Source: Congeria kusceri | Lineage: Eukaryota; Mollusca; Bivalvia; Myida; Dreissenidae | Length of the DNA: 64,000 nucleotides | Direction: 5' to 3' | Assembly (NCBI GenBank): GCA_027627225.1 | Contig: CM051029.1 | Span: forward strand, 3,734,604-3,798,603 | In this document: positions 15,155 through 28,292 of the stretch, in pieces | How the letters are laid out: every line of letters begins with the position of its first letter | Numbering within the stretch: the stretch's first letter is position 1 | Made by a program: the position numbers and the translations under genes | The notes under the pieces: generated by a model | Seen by the model: only the letters and a program-made list of their open reading frames with translations | What the model was told of the DNA's origin: nothing | Databases searched by the model: none

Positions 15155-15375
15155 CAATATCCAAACAGCAGCAGCCCCAGCAGCAGCACCAGCATCAGTA
15201 GTAGTAGCAACAGCAGCACCAGCAGTAGCATCAGTAATAGTAGTAGCAGCAACAGCACCAGCATAAGAGGCAGCAGCTGAAGCAGCAGCAGTAGTAGTAG
15301 TAGTAGTAATAATAGGAGTAGTGGTAGTAGTAGTAGTAATAGTAGTAGTTGTTGTTGTTGGTTTTGTTTTGTTTG
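15155..15375. repeat. CAG/AGT-rich microsatellite, receptor copy 1 intron
   Basis: CAGCAGCAGCCCCAGCAGC-type and (AGT)n tract in the first intron; the copy 2 equivalent is 51760-51885. Open frames in it (Ala- and Thr-rich) are readings of the repeat. Confidence 0.85.
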
Positions 15376-16189
15376 TTTTGATGTTGTTGTTGCTGTTGCG
15401 TTCTACAAATGGAGCAGTCAGATGCATTTTAGATACCACTTTATTACGTGCAAATACGTACTTGTAGTAGCATGTAGGTCACCAGGTTGAGTAAACAGAT
15501 GGCAAAATGCTTCTTCAGTTACAATCAGCAAATCCACTTTAGTGAGAAACCTGTAAATAACATTGTGGTATGATTCGAAATGAATGGTACTATATTTTTT
15601 CTTATGTAAAGACGAAATAGACTACACGAATTTAAGATCGATCGTTTTTGGTAAATTAAATATGTATGTAGGTATTATTTTTTAATACGCATAATTACAA
15701 AGAAGGTTAAGTTTAAAACACTGGGAAAAAAGCGTTGACTTAACCGTATAATGCTTGCGATTATATGTCATGTTTAATGAAGTTTATGTAAATTACTCTA
15801 TTCAATTTAGTTAAAGACGTGTAATTCAATTGATTTTCAAAGTTAATGTCAGTAAACCTAACAAAAATGGTAATGGTATGCGAATTAAAATGGAAGGCAA
15901 ACATTCAATCAATGTCTTGTTAGTATTAATCACAAATGCCGTAAACTGCATTTGCATAGCCCTAAAGTGGTTGTGTTAATTATTATATGTAAATTGGGTA
16001 TTTATTAAATATTGGTACTGAGCGTGTCGATTCATGTACTACAATGCGTGTTTACACATGATTATTACACTGCCGAGTGTTTGAAAAGCTCTAGCATCAA
16101 TATGTCGTTGTTAATATATGATATATTTTTGTTTACAGCATCTTCTTAGTATGTTTGAGTAATCCTCACCTATACATGTTTTGTTGTTG

Positions 16190-16335
16190 TTGTTGTTGTG
16201 GTACTAGTAGAAGTAGAAGTAGTACAAATAGTAGTAGTAGCAGCTGTTGTAGTAGTACTAGTAGTAGTAGAAATAGTTGTAGTAAAAGTAAATGTTGTAG
16301 TTGTTCTTGTTGGTGCACAAGTAATAGTAATAGTC

Positions 16336-16432
<97 letters not shown>

Positions 16433-16870
16433 TTGTTGTCGGAGAAGTAATTATTGTTTTAGTAGTAGTAGAAGTAGCTGTATTAGAAGTAAATGTTGGT
16501 GTTGATGTTGTTGGTGTACAAACAGTATAATTATTATTAGTAGTAGTAGTAGTTGTAGTAGTAGTAGTAGTTGTAGTAGTAGTAGTAGTTGTAGTAGAAG
16601 TAGTAGAAGTGGTAGTAGAAGTAGAAGTAGTAGTAGTAGTAGAAGTAGTAGTAATAGTAGTAGTAGTATTAGGAGAAGTAGCTGTTGTTTTAGTAGTAGT
16701 AGAAGTTGCTGTATTGGAAGTAAATGTTGATGTTGATGTTGTTGGTGTACAAGCAGTAGAATTATTATTAGTAGTAGCTGTAGTAGTAGTAGTATTGGAA
16801 GTAAATGTTGATGTTGATGTTGTTGGTGTACAAGCAGTAGAATTATTATTAGTAGTAGCTGTAGTAGTAT

Positions 16871-16909
<39 letters not shown>

Positions 16910-16910
16910 C

Positions 16911-16949
<39 letters not shown>

Positions 16950-17085
16950 TGTAGAAGTGGTAGTAGAAGTAGAAGTAGTAGTAGTAGTAGAAGTAGCAGT
17001 AGTAGTAGTAGTAGTGGTAACTGTAGTAGTAGTAGTTGATGTTGTTGTTGTTGTTGTTGTTGTACAGAACAGAAGGATGTTATAG
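16190..17085. repeat. Long (AGT)n tract with internal ~88-bp duplication
   Basis: Imperfect (AGT)n over ~900 bp in intron 1 of receptor copy 1. A block starting AAGTAAATGTTGATGTTGAT and running to TTATTATTAGTAGTAGCTGT is duplicated in tandem near 16710-16875, with a diverged copy near 16486-16560. Copy 2 has a shorter tract at 53838-54255. The minus strand is open in two frames (poly-Thr and poly-Leu) because ACT repeats contain no stops. Confidence 0.85.
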
Positions 17086-18831
17086 CAATACATGTTGATT
17101 TAAATCTAAAATTCAAACATCAGGACATTTGATAATTTACTTTTTCAGTGCCACTGATTTCGTTGGAAAAGCACCCACGACTAACCCTGCCTACTATGTG
17201 TACAATGAACAATCGACATATATGTGTCTCACTTGACAAACCAGACCTGCTCCAAATTTTCTGTGGTTTATAGATAACAGGACGATTACCGACAGCGTTA
17301 ATTATACATACAGTTCTAAAAGAGCAACAAGCTTTTTGAAATATATTCCAACAGCGTATACCAGCGAAAGTGTATCATGTGTTTCGACATATGTGTATAA
17401 AACTACCAATATTACACTGCATCAAACTACGCAAACGCAAATTCAATGTAAGTTGTTTGACGTTCGTACTATGTTTATCACTATATTATATTAGTAACTT
17501 GCTAAAAGCAAATGCGTCTATAAAACTCACTAGCAATGAGTCAAACACAATTCTACACTGGAAAATACATTTGTATTGGTTATGTTTATGGGGTTCAGTA
17601 TTTTGCATATAAAACAGACGTTGTTATAGAACAGTAATATGTTGCAAAGTTAAACACTGACGCTGAATATTTTCTTATTCAACATGCATGAAGTATGTTT
17701 ATTAGTATTTGTTCCATGCGGCATTTATATTTAAAAAAAAAGAAACACTAAAAAAAACAGGACATGCAAATGCTTTGTTAAATTTTTCATGAGTGAAACA
17801 TTTTGAAAATATCTTGTTGTGTGTGTGGTATATATGCATGTTTATTATTTGTTCATTCAATGTAGACACATTGTGTGCACATATAAACAGTTTTCTGCTC
17901 AGTTTCAAGTATGCTTTACTCTGATTTTAGTTAGTGTTTCCAAACCTGCAGTTTCAATGAATAGCTGCAATTTATCTGGAACTGTAACTCTATGGGAAGG
18001 AAGAAAGGTGAAGTGGACATGTTTGTCTTCAGGTTATTCCTCCCAAACATAGCGATGGATTTATCTCAATGAAACAGTCAATGGGGCTGTTTTAGATTGA
18101 CAGTACAATCGTTCGTCCAATGGTTTGAACGTCTCTAGTGAAGCCAGCAACATGTCCTATTTCCTAAATGGAACAACGAGTACAAGGTCTTCGAAATCCT
18201 ATACTTCGCTTATGTTGAATGTGCTACGTACGTTCATGTTTTACACGTAATGTGTATGTGTATAAACAAAGAATGTTAGTTAAAATTACCGTTAACACGA
18301 GTCCGAATAATTATTTACCTTTAATCGGTATTAACCATTGTAAGCACGGAAACATACATTACGCCAACATACATTGTTTTCTTTACACCTCAAGATCCTC
18401 CTGCAACGGTGAGGTTTAGTGTGTATCATTCCCACAAATATAGAACTTACTGATTCCAATATCAGAGTAGTGAGAGGAGACAACTTTACCATTATATGTG
18501 AATCAGATGCCAATCCGAGAGCATCAGTAGTCTGGAACGGACAACAAACCAATACATCAATACTGACAGTTACCAATATACATCAAGACAAAGCGTGGAC
18601 ATGTTGTGCCTTTAACATTATGGAAGGAACTAAACAGGAAACTGCAACAGATAAACTGTTTGCCACTGTTTTATGTATGATAATTTATAATCATAAATAT
18701 ATAATGTATTAGCCGCTGCAAAAATATAGGAGCTGTTTTACTACTTTCAATCTCTACGAACGCATTAACGCACGACAAACTTGATTTAGTGTATTATGAA
18801 CATAATTATACCGTAATGTTAACATCTACAG

Positions 18832-19137
18832 ACGCTCCTGTCGTCCCCACTATCTCGTTTGGCATACCTGACCAACCAAGCATCGGGAATGTAACGACCT
18901 GTGGCATTATAACCGTGATAGAAGGCAGCTCCCTTCAGCTGGTGTGCTCTGCTAACAGCCGACCAGCGTCCATATTTTTCTGGGGTTCTGGACACAAAGG
19001 AAATATTCTCAAAATATTCAATATCACAAGTACGACATACAGAAGCTACACGTGCATAGCGCAGAATACAATGGACACTACTTTGAAAGAAAACGTTACT
19101 GGAATGAACTATTCATCAATTTATCTAGGAGTATTAT
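18832..19137 (+). CDS. Receptor copy 1 exon 5 (Ig5), open
   Basis: 306 nt, phase 1-1, with intact acceptor CATCTACAG and donor T|GTATCT. It encodes a complete Ig domain: LQLVCSANSRPASIFFWGSG gives Cys and Trp, and YRSYTCIAQN the second Cys. It is the only Ig exon of copy 1 with no visible lesion. Confidence 0.75.
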
Positions 19138-21233
19138 GTATCTATTGATTATAGCACAACATTCAAGTTCTTGCAAATAAGTCCTTTCAATGAGTACCAC
19201 AATAAGTTTATGTTCCATTGGTTTTCTTTAAATGGTTGTCTTTCTGTAAATGGCCCCCATAATATGACGGCGAACTACAACACAACCACAACGATAGACC
19301 GCGATCTAAGGATTATGGTCATTTACTCTATCATGCTTCTCCAGCAGGTGCCAGCTGCTGTCATTTCTTGGCATGTGCCTGGGACAAATCAGGACAATGT
19401 TCTGTTCATTAATGATGTGACAATATCTATGAGCAAGGTTCTCACTTGTACTGAAACAGACTATATGACAGATGATCTCGGAGAAAATAAAACAAAATCA
19501 GCAACCCTCACGATTAATGTTGATAACCTCCGTAAGTGTTCAGAATGAACATACACTTACTACAATTAATTCGTTCACTCAGTGTACATGTACATATTTT
19601 TAACAGTAGACAGGGTTCTGCTTGAATTATTTTTATGGGAAATAAAAGGATCAAACTTGTGAATTATTATGTGAAATAAAAGACAACTGTTCAAGTGCTG
19701 AACTGTTTCAGATCCCCCAGTAGTTCAGCTTACAGAAAAGCTTCAGGTGCTCATTCACACAACTCTAACTGTGCTGTCCAACTTGTCCCGTGACGGTAAT
19801 CCTCCAGCCACAGACTTTAACTGGATGAAAGTTGGCACAAACTCTAGCATCAGTGCAGAGCAATCACTAGTTTTCGAAAACCTTAGCTTAACGAATGAAG
19901 GTGAATATATATGCTACTCAACAAATAAAATGCAGCCTATCGGAAAAAAAAGCAGAATATGGTACCAGCCAATCGCAGTTTTTCTCAGATGTCCAGTGTA
20001 AGTTTATCTATTCATTTTTAATATGATTTCTGAAAGTTATATCGAATAAGGTTAGTTCACTTATTTGTAATCACGACTTTGTTCACATTGTTTACAGTCT
20101 CATAATTGGTGGACGTACTATTAACAAGAAAAATATGTCCACTCAATGGGTGATTTTGTGAATGGTTCAACTTGATTATCGATGAATTTCTTACTGTTCG
20201 TATTGCATACAAACGACATCATTTTGCAGTATGATTGCAACATAATAGTTCCATGCGATATATTGCTTGCGTAAGTGCTAATAAACATGCGTTATCTCAC
20301 TGTCGTTGTATCTGATTATCAAGACGTACATAATACGTATTTTTACATCTGCTAAAATAAACATTTTTTTTTCAGACGGCGCAAGCATAGGACGATTAAA
20401 AGGAAACGGTTATCAAAGCACCATCACTGTTGACCAGGCTGAACCCATATAAATTGTGTGTGATACAGACGGTGATCCGGTACCAGTTGTTCGTATCGTT
20501 AATGCAACAAGTGGCAGTGACACACTTTTAATAGAGAAAGAAGCGCAGATAGCCGCATTTGACATTCATCGAGCAAGATGTAAATATGATGCCGGCAACT
20601 ATAAATGCCTTGCAAACAATAGTCTTAACAAAGAACCACAGGAGCAGATACTTGCTGTGTCCGTTAACTGTAAGTAATATTTATATTATATCGTGCGGAG
20701 TAAGACATGAATATATTCATCATCAAGCAACTGATTTGTTATTTAAATGTTTTTTTCCTGCAAAGGTTCACCAAGAGCGTCGCCATTTTCACCTCCTACA
20801 ATACAATAATACAGAGCTCCTAACGACTCGGTTGTGTTCACATTCACAATAAAGGCCTTTCCTGCCCCCAAAACTTCGGAAATTACTTGGTACAAGCATG
20901 AAGATGGTGAATAGAAGGTTTTACCCAATGAAAGAAATGTCCTGATAAATATCTCTGATAGCAAATGCAGACGCAGCTGACGATACTCCGTGTGAACGTT
21001 GACGATGATGCAGAATATATGGTGATCGTTTCCAATACAGTGGGTTCAAAATCGGAATCCTTTACTTTACATGCACGTTGCATGTATTTTGTACTAGTGT
21101 TTAACACAATGAATGCATACATTTAGTTGCAATGTATTTGAAAACACAATTGAAGGCAATATATTGAAGTATTATTGATGTCGATAGCGTAATGTAAATA
21201 CCTGTATTTCATTGCTTGTAAATACTATTATAG

Positions 21234-21527
21234 CCAGACCGGAAGTCCCAAAAGAATTGCATGTAAGCCAGATAGGAAAAACGAAACAAGTTGTTGAACG
21301 GGTTCCTGATTTTAATGGTGAAGATGAACCGAATTTTACTATTCGGTACAAAGAAGTCGATGTTGAAAACTGGCGGGATATCGACATAGCAAGTTCTAAA
21401 TGCTTCAACTGGACGGTTGAAGGGTTAAAACCTAATACGGCTTACCAGCTAAAAATGTTGGCGCAAAACACAATCGGCAAATCAGATTGGACGGAAGAAA
21501 TAACAGAAGCTACTCTTGTGGATGCAG
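21234..21527 (+). CDS. Receptor copy 1 exon 10 (FN3), open
   Basis: 294 nt, phase 1-1. Reads RPEVPKELHVSQIGKT, EPNFTIRYKEVDVENW, and GLKPNTAYQLKMLAQNTIG, a typical fibronectin type III pattern. The B-strand Trp seen in copy 2 (VKWVP) is Arg here (VERVP). Full length, whereas copy 2 lacks 14 bp of this exon. Confidence 0.75.
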
Positions 21528-21643
21528 GTAATTTCAAATGCTGAAGACACGTACTTAAACTGGCAACTGTATAACGGAAAAGTAATTTCCTATGATGTTT
21601 GTAGTTTATTGATCTTTTCATTGGTCTGTTTGTTATATAGCAG

Positions 21644-21751
21644 TTGACAAGAGCTCGGCTGCACCTGCTATTGGTGGTACAATAGGTGCTGCTTCAGGAG
21701 TTGGCATAATTATCGCTGTTAAAGTTGTGATATGGAGATACAGAGTTTCGG
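21644..21751 (+). CDS. Receptor copy 1 exon 11 (transmembrane), open
   Basis: 108 nt, phase 1-1. Reads DKSSAAPAIGGTIGAASGVG then IIIAVKVVIWRYRVS. A single membrane helix with small-residue GxxxG spacing followed by a basic stop-transfer WRYR. A Lys (IAVKVV) sits within the helix, where copy 2 has Phe-Ile. Confidence 0.7.
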
Positions 21752-22037
21752 GTAAACCCAATTTTGTAATGATGATTCCTCTAGCATTGAGTACTGTCGG
21801 ACTTAATTGTCACATGACTGTTGTTTTGTATATATACAGTTTCATAAGAGCAGTATTCAACTGTTTTAAAGTATCTGTTTTGTGTATGTATCGACCGAAA
21901 CATTGAAATAAATATTATTTGTTATTTCAGTATTAACGAATATATTGTTTGTTTGTTTGTTTCTATGAGATAACACATGATAATCTCGTGCATTTTTCAT
22001 TCATACTACAATGCAAACAATCATTCAACTATTACAG

Positions 22038-22110
22038 GCCAAGTGTATTCCAAAATATACCAAACACATGCTAACTCAGCAGGACAGTATGAAGACCTCG
22101 TAAGAAAGCC
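22038..22110 (+). CDS. Receptor copy 1 exon 12 (tail, tyrosine motifs)
   Basis: 73 nt, acceptor TATTACAG, donor CC|GTAAGT. Reads QVYSKIYQTHANSAGQYEDL then VRKP. Matches copy 2 exon 12 (59773-59845) and keeps the YEDLV motif. Confidence 0.7.
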
Positions 22111-22363
22111 GTAAGTGATATAATTGCATTCTGAAAATTAACAGTTAGACTCTAAATATATTTCTATTCAGTTGTCTAGTTTTGTTATTCTGAACAGAGT
22201 TGTTTACATACAGAAACAATGTCTTATATTATTACTGACATTTGCTTCCTAAAGCATGTTTGAACGTCCGAAGAAGATTACAAAGTAAATTAGTTTGTGC
22301 TTGTATTCAAGCGCAACAACATAACATCAGACCCAGACGGAAGTTATGCCACCTGCAGATTTG

Positions 22364-24241
22364 GTAATGTATGAACTATCAGCAGGGAATAATGTATATG
22401 CCCTGTAACATCATAATAACAACAAAAGTGTATAGGACCTCTGACATAGAATAAGTGTCACTAATGTATTACTTGAAGCAAGCGCTAAATCCCTCGAGCA
22501 AATGATAAACATTTACGCGTATCATCATTCCATGTACGACGTTGGTGCAATGTAGTTCGTCGCGTTTACATTAGTATTGAATTTAATTTTGGTTGCGTTC
22601 ATGCGATTATGAATGCAATGGTAAAACTGATAATTTGCCAGTGTTACAATTGCTTTCATAACCGCATGAACGCAACCAAAATTATTTCTAAGTATTCCTG
22701 GTATTATTTCAAAGTATTCCTTTATATTGTTTTTATTGATTATGTTGTGTATTGCCAGTCTAAGAGAAATAGCACGCACAGCAGTTTCTTTATCGTAACA
22801 GCTTAATACCGCCTCTTGTAACCGAATTACACAAAACAGAATGCAAAATACGATTAACAAAATATTTCCCTACACAAAATCACTTTATTTCCTTATTTTA
22901 CCTTCGATTTGCTGCGACAAATGAAATTTAATGTGAACATATCATTTGTATTAATATTTCAATTTCAATCTTAAGTTTGCGACTTAAACATTTCAGACAG
23001 CTTTTTAGCAGTCTCACACACCTACAGTACATCTATATGAAGCTTAAAATGGAGGACACTGCTTTTTACTGAATAAATCATATCGATACAAAACTAAAAA
23101 AGTAACTAACCGATGCAAAAATACCTGTAACATCAAGAATAGCTCTTATTTCGGCCGATTTAGCCAACAGGCAGCAAACATGAATGCTTTAGTATCATAT
23201 AATAGGTGCTTTGCTAGTAGGCCTACAGTAAATCCACATTATATATACTTCTAGATCTAGACCACAATGGTTTTGCCACTTCAAAATGTCACAATTCCTA
23301 TGCTATTTAGCAGATCCTGGACAATCCTGTTTAATTATTAACACAACATATGAAAACTTAAATGCTTTTAATCCGACAATAAATATTTCACACAACTGCT
23401 TATTGTTTCCATATAAAATCGTAAAATAAATCCACACCATTCAGAAGCATTGTATCGAAATTTCAACTTGTCGCGAAAAGTGCCAAAAAACAACAACAAC
23501 ACAGATGACATCAGTAGACAAGTGATGACGTTTAAGCTATGTCATTGATGGCATCCACGCGTGTGTATCTAAGCTCTTTTGCTTTGACTGGGCATAACTT
23601 GTCTAAGAAAGGATAACATTTTAATATCAATCTTAAAATGATGTTTTTCTTATTGTTCCTCTAAAACAATTCGTCATTATAAACTGTGATATAATGGAAA
23701 ATACATTAGACGACGATCTACATGCAGACATCGATGTTAAATCAAATCTATTTTAAAGCTACGTTCGTGAACCGATGTCATCTTCATCAGGATTGTATGC
23801 GGTCGCTTCTAAGAAAAGTATTGTTTACTTAAAATACCTTACCATGTTCATATTTGATGCCAGCGAAATGTTTTTTTTATAAAAACACTTGTAGACCTTG
23901 CATGACAGAGTCCAATCCAGCAAAAGTGAAATAAATGTCAAATTGATTATTGTAGCAGTAAACCTGGAACGAAATGTTAATTAACTATTATAAATTATAA
24001 AAACCCTGACTCAAATGTTAACAATAAATGCAAAAACAATTGAACATTATAAAACATGTTATTTCATGTAAATAAGAATAGCATGACGAACTATAATTTG
24101 CATAAAAATAGGACACATATATTACTACGCCGGGGATGGGGCATTGTGTTCATACGAGTATAAATGCATACCCTTTCTCTATTAAAATGCCTATGCAATG
24201 TAACTATTTGGCAACACGCAATTTGATTTTTACTTCCTCAG
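22364..24241. other. Enlarged last intron of receptor copy 1
   Basis: 1.88 kb against 251 bp in copy 2 (60117-60367). The extra sequence includes the hairpin at 22585 and is likely inserted mobile DNA. No coding exon seen. Confidence 0.55.
22585..22683. repeat. 35-bp-arm inverted repeat (MITE-like hairpin)
   Basis: Arms 22585-22619 and 22649-22683 (AATTTTGGTTGCGTTCATGC and complement) pair with two mismatches around a 29-bp loop. Copy 2 has nothing like it in the equivalent region, so it is probably part of a small inserted element. Confidence 0.75.
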
Positions 24242-24435
24242 ATTCTTCAAATCCAAATCCAGAAATTAAATATGAAACATTTGCCGAAATAGATATCCGT
24301 AAATATTTGAGGCTACATGTATCTACTGAGGACAGTCGACAGGCAGGACAAGAGAATAGACATATGTCCTCTTTTGAAGAAACTGAATCAACACGGGATT
24401 GCGAATACGTTAATATGAGTATTTCTGTTGTTTAA
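24242..24435 (+). CDS. Receptor copy 1 last exon (tail), open
   Basis: Acceptor TTACTTCCTCAG. Reads SSNPNPEIKYETFAEIDIRK, YLRLHVST and ends CEYVNMSISVV-stop. Tyrosines at KYETF and EYVNM match the copy 2 positions KYDTL and EYVNM, although the linker between them has diverged. Confidence 0.7.
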
Positions 24436-24703
24436 ACGATATGGTTAGCTTATAGAGTTTTTGTGTGAAAATGAAACGAAATCATATATATTTAACATAT
24501 TGGTGTGTTATAATAGTTTTCATATCACATGTTAAGCTTGCTTACTATTGGGATTTTATTTTGTTTTTCGAAAAGTTCTCCCGTGTTCAATATGTGACTG
24601 TAACGAATCGTTTTTGCATTAATTCATATATGAATGGTATTAACTTAAATCATTGTTTACATCATCACTCTTCGGTGTAGAGTTTTTATTTTTGAAGATA
24701 CAA

Positions 24704-24709
24704 AATAAA
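24704..24709 (+). terminator. PolyA signal AATAAA, receptor copy 1
   Basis: AATAAA about 270 bp after the stop at 24433. Plausible 3' end; AT-rich context makes chance occurrence possible. Confidence 0.35.
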
Positions 24710-26894
24710 AGCAACAACTTGCGGAAAAGGAACAGTGTTTAATGATAATTTTTTGAAAGGTGACCTTCGATGCGTTCGATAATTTTCTCAACAATTTAGC
24801 AAAATAAACATTTAGTTGAATCTGCCGATTTCACTTTGATAAAAAAGTTATGTTCCAATCATCATGTATATAATAACGTACCCAAATCAGTTGTATTGTA
24901 CATTTATAGTACATGATAATAGAACCAAACTATAGTTTACATTTATTATCAGTAATTTCATTTGCATGTCCGATTGTGTGTTATCCAAAATGTGTTTGAA
25001 TGCAGGGGGTATGGATGTTATTATAGTTTTGCCAACATAAATGTTAATACCTATATATAGAAAACAAATCAGTTTAAAGATTATATTGTCATGAATAACT
25101 CGTTAATGAAAGGTCAAATTAGTATCAAACAAATCATAGTAAACATCCAGAAAACCCGATATATATATATATATATATATACATGTATTTTTTTATTATA
25201 ATAAGGTTTTCATATATCACTAGAATAAAATCAACGTCAACGTGGATTTAATAATTTAATACCATTTTCCACCAATTTCTACTTTGATCAGATATGCAGT
25301 AACTGCATTTTAATCAAAACATATAATAGCATATTTTGCAACAATGACAGTATCTGGTTCAAGTGTTCTGTGGTAGCCTGTTACATTAGGATCAGCGATT
25401 GTGTTCCGCGATTAATCGGTACAGAATCTCAAATAAAATAACTTCTAAACCGTGTTCACCAGTATAATTGGTTTTCAGCGTTTCTCATCCGTTTTCAACC
25501 GCTGATTTACGTAATTCAGCGCGTTTTAGCGCAAACGCTTTCTTTAGTAATTAATCGCTACGCATGCGCGGTCGATCAAAGGCGGGGTTAACTAATACAA
25601 AGCGGTGAATGGGCGGTGCTTATTAATCTATTTTAAACTACTACCATATTTCCTTTGTATGCAATCATGGGGCGTGGCTAACTATAAATTATAAACCATT
25701 TAAAAGGCAAAATATTTATTTTGATTGATTGATTGATTGATTCATTCATTGATTTGTCACTCATTTCTACATTTGTTTATTTATTTTATTATATTTTGTG
25801 TACATTATACTCTTTTTTTATGTAATAAATAAATTTAAATATTTCTTAGATTGTTAAATACTAAGGTTAAAATGTTAATTGAAAGCATATGGCATTTAAG
25901 CTTCTTTATCGTCTTCCTTTCATCTCCTTTTTCACACCTGCTCAAGAAATTGTGTCTTTTCTCACGCATACTCAATTGGAATTTTAATACTGATACTGAA
26001 CTTGTCGAAACCGTAATATGTTTAAAGATTGGTCATTATTTAATCAACGACAAGTCAATAATTATTAAAAGGTGCCATGTTTAAATAATCTGGAACGCAA
26101 ATTCGGCCAAATCAGATCAGGATTTTGTAACAACAATCAATCACTAGATACGTTGTGTATAACAATATGTATATTGTACTTTTCGTTGCGCTATAATAGT
26201 ATTGTTTTCTTTCAGTCTGTTATTAAATGTTTCAATCTGTGACTCGTTACAACAGTTGATCAACTTACTACGCTTTATAATTGCATTCAAGTGTGTAGTG
26301 CACTATCTATAACATTTATTATAAGTTAAGAAACGCTCGTATATTTGTTCTTATTTATCTAAATTGCGTAGACATTGTACCTGTGTGTGTTAAATTATCC
26401 ACTGCAGTATGACTCACTCAAGAAACATGCTCCAATATTCGCATCAAGTAACTTATTAGTAATTGCATATATTTCAGTACTTGCATTTAAGTTTATCTCG
26501 CATAACCGTTGCATATATCAAAATGCCACTTCTAATATTGCTATATTTGTATGTTTGCACTATTTTGTTTATGGAATGTAACTATTTCAGTTATAATGCT
26601 CGTATATAATGTCCGACTTTGCACTATTACGAATAGGCATTGCAATGGCAATAATAACACAGTTAAACATTACAAAATTTAGTTATTACTTCGTATAAAT
26701 ATTATAACATTCGACCTGTGCTTTTTATCATAAATGGTCATGACTACATTATCGCACATGTATGTTCTGTATGACACACTTTGTAGCTAATATCTCTGCT
26801 GACATTGAGCACTGAGTTCAGTAATTAGCAATTACAAATATAATTTAGCTACTAATAGTGTTACTATCTATGTAACTATACTAGAACAGCTGCT
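24710..26894. other. No gene seen
   Basis: AT-rich DNA with a short (AT)n run near 25159-25181 and a (GATT)n/(CATT)n run near 25722-25750. A CpG-richer patch at 25400-25640 has no coding frame. Short open frames have no recognisable family or splice support. Confidence 0.45.
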
Positions 26895-26919
26895 GCTTAT
26901 GCTGTTACTACTACTACTA

Positions 26920-26967
<48 letters not shown>

Positions 26968-27112
26968 TTAATATTATTACTACAACTACTACTACTACTA
27001 CTGCCTCTACTACTAATACTACTACCACTACTACTACTACCACTACTACTACTACTACTTCTACTACTACTACTACTTATAATACTACTTCTACTGCTAC
27101 TGCTACTGCTAC
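26895..27112. repeat. (CTA)n microsatellite, left of mariner relic
   Basis: Imperfect (CTA)n ending at the left inverted repeat of the mariner relic. The same repeat type resumes immediately to its right. Confidence 0.9.
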
Positions 27113-28100
27113 GAGGGGCAGTCAACAAGTTCATGGACAGAGTTCATAATTTAATTAAACCTTAACTGATTCGCCCGAAAAAATACACAAATATCAAATA
27201 GTATGTGTACAAAAGATATACATGAAAACAGGACATTATAACAATAGCAAACATAAATATATGCAATTGTCTTTACCCATGGTTGATACTGCGGTGCACT
27301 TCATAAACTACTCCATGACGTTAACGTCATTAATGTCAATGTTTATTTCAAAATATTTGACGCGTTCCTGCGTTTTATAACCCATTTACGAAACATATCT
27401 GCAAACAACGACTCTGTCAGCGACCCGAAAGATTGGAAGGGGTTCTGTCTGATCCTTGATTATACTATTCTGCGATGACTGTCTACTCCATCGGACCAGT
27501 ATGCGATTCCCCGATGGTCCATAAACACGATCAGCATGACCTTCTTCGCCAATTTGAAAACTTTAGCAATCCTCAGAGGAGGCGAAGCTAATCGTTTCAA
27601 CACTATATAAACTGCTATCATTTACCGTTAATAAAATGGGACCATGTTTAACTGTGTCATTCCCGCTCTAACGCATTGCTTGATAATTGCAAGCTGCTCC
27701 GTTGACGTCATTATTCTGTCCTGACAAAACGTAACGACACAATTCAAATGACTAGCGTTCCGTTGATGTTTGTGATAACGTCAAATTTGGTAAAGTTAAT
27801 AACATTAATAATAACATTAAGTCAGTGAAATTTTCGCTATAATTCGACAAGGTTTAACAGCAAAAGTATCATTCTTTAGATGGTATCGAACATTTTTAGA
27901 AATATCATCTAAAGTGCCCCACATTATTCACGATATATGCACATGAAATAATCTTAAGATACTTATTCATAAAAGTAATAAAATGCGTTGTCTGCATTTT
28001 CTTTTACACACATCAAATATTGTATAGCTGTATTTTCATCCACATTGGTCTACAATTATGCAAAAAATGAGATTGTCCATGTACTTTTTGACTGCCCCTC
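27113..28100 (-). mobile_element. Mariner-like DNA transposon relic
   Basis: Inverted ends: left GAGGGGCAGTCAACAAGTTC at 27113 and right, as complement, GAGGGGCAGTCAAAAAGTAC ending at 28100, both continuing ATGGACA. The minus strand between about 27360 and 27600 keeps KVFKLAKKVMLIVFMDHRG, which matches the mariner transposase strand around its second catalytic Asp (VFWDxxG type), and further on LFADMFRKWV. At 988 bp it is shorter than an active mariner and has stops, so it is dead. Confidence 0.72.
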
Positions 28101-28292
28101 ACACTACTACTACTACCGCTACTACTACTACTACTTCTACTACTACTACTATTACTACTACTACCAAAACTACTACTACTACCGCTACTGCAACTGTTAT
28201 TACCACTGATGTTGCTTCTGCTGTTGATGCTGCTGATATTGCAAAAGCTGCTAATGCTGCTTTTGCTGCTGTTACTGCTTCGTATAATAATA

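Larger units (their letters stand above)
8204..24435. repeat. Segmental duplication, copy 1
   Basis: Collinear with 45958-60570 across the minus-strand Ig gene, a shared retrotransposon relic, spacer and the plus-strand receptor. Matches are near-continuous by eye over coding and noncoding sequence (for example 8204 with 45958, 12740 with 48970, 15029 with 51361, 21234 with 58545). Interrupted by copy-specific insertions and deletions described separately. Confidence 0.92.
15029..24435 (+). pseudogene. Multi-Ig/FN3 receptor, copy 1 (decayed)
   Basis: Exon counterparts of the 51361-60570 gene with lesions: exon 1 15029-15129 keeps the signal peptide but has lost ~245 bp of Ig1; exon 2 17149-17447 has a 1-bp deletion and TGA; exon 3 17931-18227 has TAG, TGA and Cys to Ser; exon 4 18395-18674 has a 1-bp insertion; exon 5 18832-19137 is open; exon 6 19250-19531 has lost its acceptor (TAG to TAA) and first Cys; exon 7 19712-19997 has a 1-bp insertion and Cys to Ser; exon 8 20376-20669 has TAA at 20450; exon 9 20766-21079 has stops, a 1-bp deletion and donor GT to GC; exons 10-12 are open; exon 13 22311-22363 has a shifted acceptor; exon 14 24242-24435 is open. 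No full product is possible; a short transcript of the 3' exons cannot be excluded. Confidence 0.85.

Noticed and set aside
16170..17093. 307-codon minus-strand Thr-rich open frame, mucin-like
   Set aside because: (ACT)n on the minus strand has no stop codons in any register, so long poly-Thr and poly-Leu frames are automatic. Two frames are open at once, and the tract lies in a receptor intron.
22525..22860. 111-codon minus-strand open frame
   Set aside because: It is generated by the hairpin arms; the plus strand contains the same peptide fragment.
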